Assembly (NCBI GenBank): GCA_022457155.1
Contig: JAJGOT010000349.1
Location: forward strand, 672,501-736,500
Direction of reading: 5' to 3'
DNA from: Cladopsammia gracilis
Lineage: Eukaryota > Cnidaria > Anthozoa > Scleractinia > Dendrophylliidae
DNA: 64,000 bases
Every line of letters starts with the position of its first letter. The stretch's first letter is position 1. A model generated the notes under the pieces. The model was not told where the DNA came from. It worked only from the letters and a program-made list of their open reading frames with translations, and made no database searches. The position numbers and the translations under genes are program-made. Below, piece after piece: positions 58,381-64,000 of the stretch.

Positions 58381-59460
58381 CCATATGCAAGCGTATGAAC
58401 GCCATCGTCTTTTATCCAGCGCTTTGAATCAAAGGGTGAGAGCGTTGTCTTGTTTAGATGCACGCCATAGATCTGGTGATTCACGCTTCGAAGCATGTCC
58501 ATCCCGTGTTTGAAGGCCTCCTTTCTAAAGAGGGCATCTTTGTAATTCTGGTGTGTGATCTCCTTCTTCGTCACAGCCTTGGTGGTGCCCTTCGCCTTCT
58601 TGATGTTCTTCTGACTGCCAAGCATGACTGAGTACATCTTTGAGCGCAGGCAGATCACTTCAGAGATAGGGGCGCCTGCGCACTCGTCCTTCATCTTACC
58701 GATGACCTTCTTGTTTAACTGGCTGTGAAGAAAGTGGTCTTTCGGGTAGTCGCTTGTGTCGTATAGTTCATCGATACGATTCTCCATGTCCTTGTAGACA
58801 TCCTCTGTCTTGATCTCTAGAAGCAGGCTGTCTGTGTCTGTGTAAAGTAGGTCTACGCGTGGGCCGTACTTAAACTTGAGGTACTTATAGTAGAAGTCGT
58901 ACATCAGAGTCTTAGAAAGATCAAGGATGCACATGCCGGTGTAGACTGGGCGTTTGAGTAAGATTTTGTCCTTGTGCATTTGAATCCCTGCAAGATTTTC
59001 ACCAAAGACTGTTGCTCTGGCGAACAGTGGGCTTGAGATAAGCTTCCTCAACTTGTCTGTCTCAAGCAAGCCTCATATCAATGCGCTTTCTGAGGTTCTC
59101 CATGGTCTTGCCAAAGACAGAGTTGTTCATCAGCTTGAAAAATTTCTTTTCGAACTCATAAGTGGCTTCCTTTCTGAGTTCTGTGTTCAGCCTTATGTTA
59201 GGCTCCATCCAAGACTTCTGCTCGAATTTGAGGATTCGATGAATCTTTTTCAACTTCATGCCTAGCTCTAGATAAAGCTGAAGAGTCCTGTTGTGCAAAA
59301 CATATCTGGCTTTGTCCTTTAGGGTTAGGAGCAACTTCTCTGTCTTATCCTCTGCCTGTCCCTCTATCAATGCCCTTTGATAAGGAGACATCCAAGACTT
59401 TGCGACAATATGCTTTTCTGGTGCTAGAGGGTAAGCATTGTGTTCATCGTGCAACTCCTC
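58356..59460 (-). pseudogene. polB: DNA polymerase B of A3, C-terminal part only
   Basis: Contains motifs B (LMNNSVFGKTMEN) and C (YTDTDSL) and the conserved C-terminus. A short deletion at about 59065 shifts the frame. Upstream sequence stops abruptly after the codons for ELHDEHNAYP at about 59460, where integrase sequence on the other strand begins. Motif A and the exonuclease domain are missing. Confidence 0.9.
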
Positions 59461-59891
59461 GCAGTGCCGTTGAAATGAATCTACCCTCTGGCCGTTCGAC
59501 TGCTTGGGTTAAAAGATTGCCAGATGTTGTCTCGGCCTTGAACAATGAAGTGACTCAACTCACTGGCAAGAAGCCTGCGCAAGCGATCAAAGAGAAAGCC
59601 ATTTCATCCAAGCCCGCCACCCCATATTTGAGACCAGTGGGGGCGAATGAGAAAAAACTCCCACCTCGAGTCAATTTGAGATATCTGTATCAGCCTGGGG
59701 AGCTTGAGGGTGCTGGTCGACGGGCGACTGATCCAATCTGGTCTTTGAAAGTCTACCAAATACAAAGGATTGTCACCAAGCCAGATGCACCGGCCGTCTA
59801 TTATCTCTATGATGGCCCCAAGCGCGGGTTTGTCCGTGAAGAATTGATGGTTGTGCCACCGGGCACTCAGTTGCCCCCAGCAGGTCTCTAG
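59461..59891 (+). pseudogene. int: Integrase C-terminal fragment (A2 remainder or another copy)
   Basis: Starts within the codons for VEMNLPSGRSTAWVK and runs open to PPGTQLPPAGL. The catalytic D and E upstream are missing. About 9 in 10 residues match A1/A3 by eye. It overlaps the next convergent polymerase by 4 bp. Confidence 0.85.
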
Positions 59892-62210
59892 CGCGCGTCT
59901 TTGTGTCCGTATGCCAGCGTGTGGATGCCATCTTCCTTGATCCAGCGCTTGGGGTCAAAGGGAGAGAGCGTTGTCTTGGTGATGTGCTCGCCTAAGATTT
60001 GGTGGCCTTTGCTTCGGAGCCTGTCCATCCCATGCTTGAAGGTTCGCTGGTCGAAGAGAGCTTCCTTGTAATTCTGGTGGGTAATCTCTTTCTTTGTGAC
60101 AACCTTGGTGGTGCCCTTTGCTTTCTTGATGTTTTTGTCGCACTCTAGTAAGACGGAGTACATCTTCGAGCGGAGAAACACAGACTCTGAGATCGGCTTA
60201 CCTGCGCACTCGTCCTTCATCTTCCCAATGACCTTCTTGTTAAGCTGGTTGTGGAGTGGATGGTCCTTGGGATAATCACTTGTGTCGTAGAGTTCATCCC
60301 GAAGGTTCTCCATGTCTTTGTAAACATCATCCGTCTTGATCTTGAGGAGTAGAGAGTCTGTGTCTGTGTAAAGTAGGTCTACGCGTGGACCATATTTCAG
60401 CTTGAGATGTTTGTAATAGAAGTCATACATCAGTGTTTTGGAAAGATCAAGGATGCACTTGCCTGTGTAGACTGGGCGGTTGAAGAGGATTTTCTCCCTG
60501 TGCATCTCGATCCCCGCCATGTTAGCTCCAAAGACTGTTGCTCTGGAAAACAGTGGGCTTGCGATAAGCTTTCCAATCTTGTCTTGCTCGTGCGATCGGA
60601 CAAGCTTCATGTCGATTCGATTTCTGAGGTTCTCCATTGTCTTACCGAAGACTGAGTTGTTCATGAGCTTCAAGAAGTTCTCAAAATCGGAAGTGGCCTT
60701 CTTTCTGAGCTCGGTGTTCAGGGAGATGTATGGCTCCATCCAAGCCCTCTGCTCGAACTTGAGCATTTTGTGGATTTTCGTCAACTTCATTCCCAGATCC
60801 AGGTACTGCTGGAGATTTCTGTAATGCAACACATACCGGGATTTGTTCTTTAGGGTAAGGAGCAGCTTCTGTGTCTTGTCTTCTGGCTGTCCCTCTGCCA
60901 AGGCCCTTTGGTATGGAGACATCCATGCCTTTGGAACGACCTGACTTTCTGTGGCAAGAGGATAAGTGTTGTGCTCATCGTGCAGCACCTCGGGGTACTT
61001 AAGATCAACCTCGAGGATGTAACCGATCTTTCTGTTTGACCTCCACTTCCTGATCTGGTGTTGTGTTGGAAAGACAGGAAACCATGCGAAGTTGCCAACT
61101 GGGAGCGGCTGGCTCATGGCCCATCCATATGGATTGTTCGCGTCAAGATACATGATGTAACTTGACTCTTCGTGGGGGTTGTGATCGTGAAGATAGGGGT
61201 TGTTAGCCTTGCAGTAGCGCCTGCTCTCCATGGATATACCACCTCGCAAGCCTCTTTCAACAAAGAGGTGCATGTCAACATCTGTGAGCAGCTCCAGGTT
61301 GATAACCCGTATACCTGAGAAGGGCGTCCCAGGAGAGGCCAGGGCTTGTGTAATAATGTGCCGGGTCAAGCTTGTAATGTTGCAGACATGTTTTTCTGAA
61401 GTTCTCGAAAACATCGGCCAGAAGAAGCACATCTGTCATGAGGTAGAGATCGTGGTAATCTCCAAGCATCTTGCATCCAAATACCTCCCACACTTTTTGC
61501 GCGTGGGCGTATTCCTTATCTGAGATGCCTTCCTTCTTGAACTCGCTGTAGAAGGCATCCTTCGGCGGGAGAGAGGTCTCCTCGAATCGAGTCCATGAGT
61601 TCATGTATTCGTATGGGTAAATCCCTTTTTGCAGGAGAAGGTTGCGTTTGGCTTGGTTCTTCTCATAGTTTGCCGTGATTGTGAAGGACTCTGGCTTGTT
61701 TGCTTCAACCAGGGCACTGAGGCTTGACTGCATGAACTGCAAGCTGTCAATGAACCTCAGCTTGCCGAGGGAGAAAGAGATGTATTTCTCCATGTTGTTG
61801 GGGATGCAATTCAAATCGGAGTGAATGTCTGCAATTCCACTCATGATGTGGTGTGCATCATAACCCTTCAAGTTGTGAAAGTTTACAGGAATTATTTCTG
61901 TTTTCGGGTTGGTTCGGAAATAGTTGATGTTGCAAAAACTGTGAGCCGCGCCCCGATATTTGCCTGTGATGTGGCAATGATCTTTAACTGCATCTCGAAC
62001 AGAGGCTTGGATTAGAGACTCCTCGCAGAAAAGGCAGTCGACCTGTTCGAATAAATTGTCTGTGATGGGCTGCCATTTGTTTCTTGGCCCAACAAATGGG
62101 AACTCTTCCAATTTACCATCCTCGCCCTGGATGTAAGTTTTGAATGCCTTTTGGTAACATTTGTTGGTGAAACGATGAACAAAGCCCACGTATTCTCCGG
62201 TTAACTCCCT
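59888..62210 (-). pseudogene. polB: DNA polymerase B, distal copy, 5'-truncated
   Basis: Carries endonuclease VII-like DHCHITGKYRGAAH, FHNLKGYDAHH, ExoIII YHDLYLMTDVLLLAD, motif A changed to DANNPYGWAMSQ (Leu to Pro), and motifs B and C. A single-base shift lies near 61315. The N-terminal third including ExoI is gone; homology ends near 62210. It is more diverged from A1 and A3 than those are from each other. Confidence 0.9.
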
Positions 62211-63389
62211 TATACGGACTTCTATTTTATGAAAGGGGTCAATCCGGCGATCTTTTTTTAGTCATATGGGAACTTTGACTGAATCAAAGCTTTAATTTTA
62301 GCTTGTATTCACTAGCTTGATAGCTGCGTGGGGCTAATTAAAGCCACTCGTATTACTAATCACATTAAAAGTGACATCAAATATTCTAGATATGGCTTGT
62401 TCTCAAAAGAACATGCTATTTTGCTCTGCCTTTTAAGTCGCTTACCGAGTGACAACCGGAAATATCGTGAAAAGAAAAATTGGTAAAAATATTCTGCTCC
62501 CGCGGGGGGGGGGGGGGGGGGAGAACAGCGAGGAGCGATTTTTCATGTCGCTTAGCGAATGCCAAAGGGAAATCTCGTGAAAAGAGTTAATTTTACCATT
62601 CGTTTTAAGTCAACTCGCTTAAAGTTAAGTGAGTCAACTTTTCGCGCTCGACGAAGCTAAGAAATCTCACGCTGTATCTTTGTTCGCTTTTTGAGTTGTA
62701 ATCTTTGTCCGCTTTTCCAATAGTTTTTAAATGTTTAGGTGTCATGATTATGCAATAGTATGCAAGAGAGGTGAGATTTTGCTTATTCAGCTAACTAAAA
62801 ATGTTTCGGTTTGATTATGCAAGAGTATGGATTTCGCTTTTGTGCTATTTTAAAACAATTAATCATTGCTATTACAGTTTGATTATGCAACAGTACGCAA
62901 AAGACGTAAAAATTTTCCTGATTTTGTTTATAAAAGTTATCAAGCAAGCATTTTAAGAAGCATTTTATAAGCGATTTCAGCGTAAAAATTGTGTATTATT
63001 AGGTCTAATATTCAAATGAACTAAAAAACAACAAGAAATATAAAATAAAATCGAGTACTTGTATGTAGAGTCACACAAAACCACGCAAACCACAGAAATT
63101 GTCGTCTCAGAACACTAGAAATGAAAATCGTTGACAAGTCATCAAAATTTAAAACCCCAAACCGACTCTACAACAACCGCCAGTATATTCTACTGCTACT
63201 ACCAATTTGCCTTACCGCAGTTACGAAGTAATTATAGTTACATGGAAACAGTGTGCCGCGATCACGAATTGTTTTCGGAAGTCACGTAGACTGTAGACTG
63301 TTCTATCTAGACTGTAGACTGTTCTATCTGTGCTCTTGGCTGCGAATTTCTACGCGCTCCAACGACCTCAGAGCTAGAGGTCGACTTGC

Positions 63390-63422
<33 letters not shown>

Positions 63423-64000
63423 TATATACACATATTTATGGCAACAAAAGGGATTTCAAGCGATACAATTTTAGATGAAATTGTTGAAAAATCGAAACGG
63501 GTTCTTACAATGTCTTATGTAGTAAACAGTCCTGTCACAAGTGGCCCTTACGAAACAAATGAGACCGCGAATCCTGTCAGTTCTGAAATAGTCAGCAGTG
63601 ACCTGTTTGAACCAAGATTATTAAATTATATAATGAGATACCATAAAACTTCACCTTCAAAACCATTGATTTCATTCATTAAACTTACAAAAACTGTTTA
63701 TTAAAAGTTTGATAGCAAATCTTAGAACAATATCTATAGCTCTTCGATTTCCCGCGCGACTATTTCTCGCAATAAGCCCTGCAAGAACGGGAAGAAATCC
63801 GCCTGTCTTGCAACACACGTACGCCCAACAAAAATACTGTCTTCGAATCTCCAAGACCATCCTTCAAACTGCTCCAGATTTTGTACATTTAGCCCTTTGC
63901 AACGAAGATTTTAGTTTAGACTGACTTTGAAAACCTTTTAAAAGCACAGTCCAATGGACTAAGGTCAACTCCGTCACTTGCGGTTTCCCATAGTGTTGCG
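62211..64000. other. Host-like AT-rich flank, no gene supported
   Basis: Contains an 18-20 bp G-run (about 62502-62521), two copies of a TATCGTGAAAAG / TCTCGTGAAAAG-centred segment (about 62450 and 62548), three TGATTATGCAA words about 67 bp apart (62745-62890), two 21-bp AGACTGTAGACTGTTCTATC repeats (63295-63336) and a TA dinucleotide tract (about 63389-63428). A short frame at 63438-63704 has no recognisable features. Confidence 0.6.

Larger units (their letters stand above)
25946..59460 (+). mobile_element. Family-A Polinton A3, right end deleted
   Basis: The left TIR is intact. Gene order is complete from cargo to integrase, and the polymerase is cut at a breakpoint near 59460, so the right TIR is missing. 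Element B lies within it. A3 lies in the same orientation as A2. Capsid-region genes are very close to A2, while the polymerase segment is closer to A1. Confidence 0.85.
1..62210 (+). mobile_element. Family-A Polinton A2 (outermost, fragmented)
   Basis: A2 enters the window at base 1 inside its 532-residue gene. It is split by A1 (1242-19996), resumes at 19997, and runs through the capsid, ATPase and small genes to codon 13 of its integrase, where A3 inserts at 25946. Homologous integrase and polymerase sequence resumes at about 59461 and fades out near 62210, with no right TIR visible. The collinear reading frames on both sides of the A1 insertion prove continuity there. That the distal 59461-62210 piece belongs to A2 is an inference from orientation and gene order. 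The left end lies outside the window. Confidence 0.75.

Noticed and set aside
63438..63704. An 88-codon host gene after the TA tract
   Set aside because: Short, without recognisable domain, and the upstream TATA is part of a simple repeat.

Overview
The window is eukaryotic nuclear DNA made almost entirely of Maverick/Polinton-type virus-like DNA transposons. The evidence is protein-primed family B DNA polymerases, retroviral-type (rve) integrases without reverse transcriptase, A32-like packaging ATPases, double-jelly-roll-type capsid proteins, long terminal inverted repeats (TIRs) starting AGTAGT, and 6-bp target duplications. The AT-rich flank (about 62,211-64,000) looks like metazoan host DNA. 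The gene families remind me of elements from cnidarians (corals, anemones), but that is recollection and not something the sequence proves.

Layout: the elements are nested. Two unrelated families occur. Family A (TIR begins AGTAGTAGAGGG) is present as A2 (outermost, already running at base 1), A1 (1,242-19,996, inverted, complete with both TIRs, inserted into the 532-residue gene of A2) and A3 (from 25,946, inserted after codon 13 of the A2 integrase). Family B (TIR begins AGTAGTTGAAAT; 37,410-57,063, 19.65 kb) sits inside a small gene of A3 with a perfect CCGGCG duplication. After A3's integrase and the 3' part of its polymerase, a breakpoint near 59,460 joins to the 3' part of another integrase plus a 5'-truncated polymerase (to about 62,210), which is either the far end of A2 or another copy. 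The rest is host-like DNA with simple repeats and no convincing gene.

Family A gene order (A3 orientation): TIR, a variable cargo gene, YqaJ-type exonuclease, VLTF3-like zinc-ribbon protein (reverse), a two-membrane-segment protein (reverse), penton-like protein (reverse), 532-residue protein, proline-rich membrane protein, coiled-coil membrane protein (reverse), major capsid protein, packaging ATPase, five or six small virion-type genes, integrase, polymerase (reverse). Two promoter classes are visible: an early type (CAATTGAA, then GTATA, then ATG) in front of polymerase, cargo, YqaJ and VLTF3-like genes, and a TATATATA type directly in front of the structural genes.

Family B carries two acidic proteins, integrase with chromodomain, PLA2-domain protein, adenovirus-type protease, basic core protein, major capsid, pVII-like basic protein, penton, a PPxY-bearing protein, ATPase, a collagen/tail-fibre-like fibre, a two-membrane-segment protein, two proteins with NUMOD1-like repeats, an acidic-tailed SSB-like protein and a SAP-tipped polymerase. 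B carries few lesions and is the youngest insertion. Family A copies carry many stops, frameshifts and lost start codons, although several genes (A2 capsid and ATPase, A3 integrase and capsid, A1 532-residue and penton genes) remain open.
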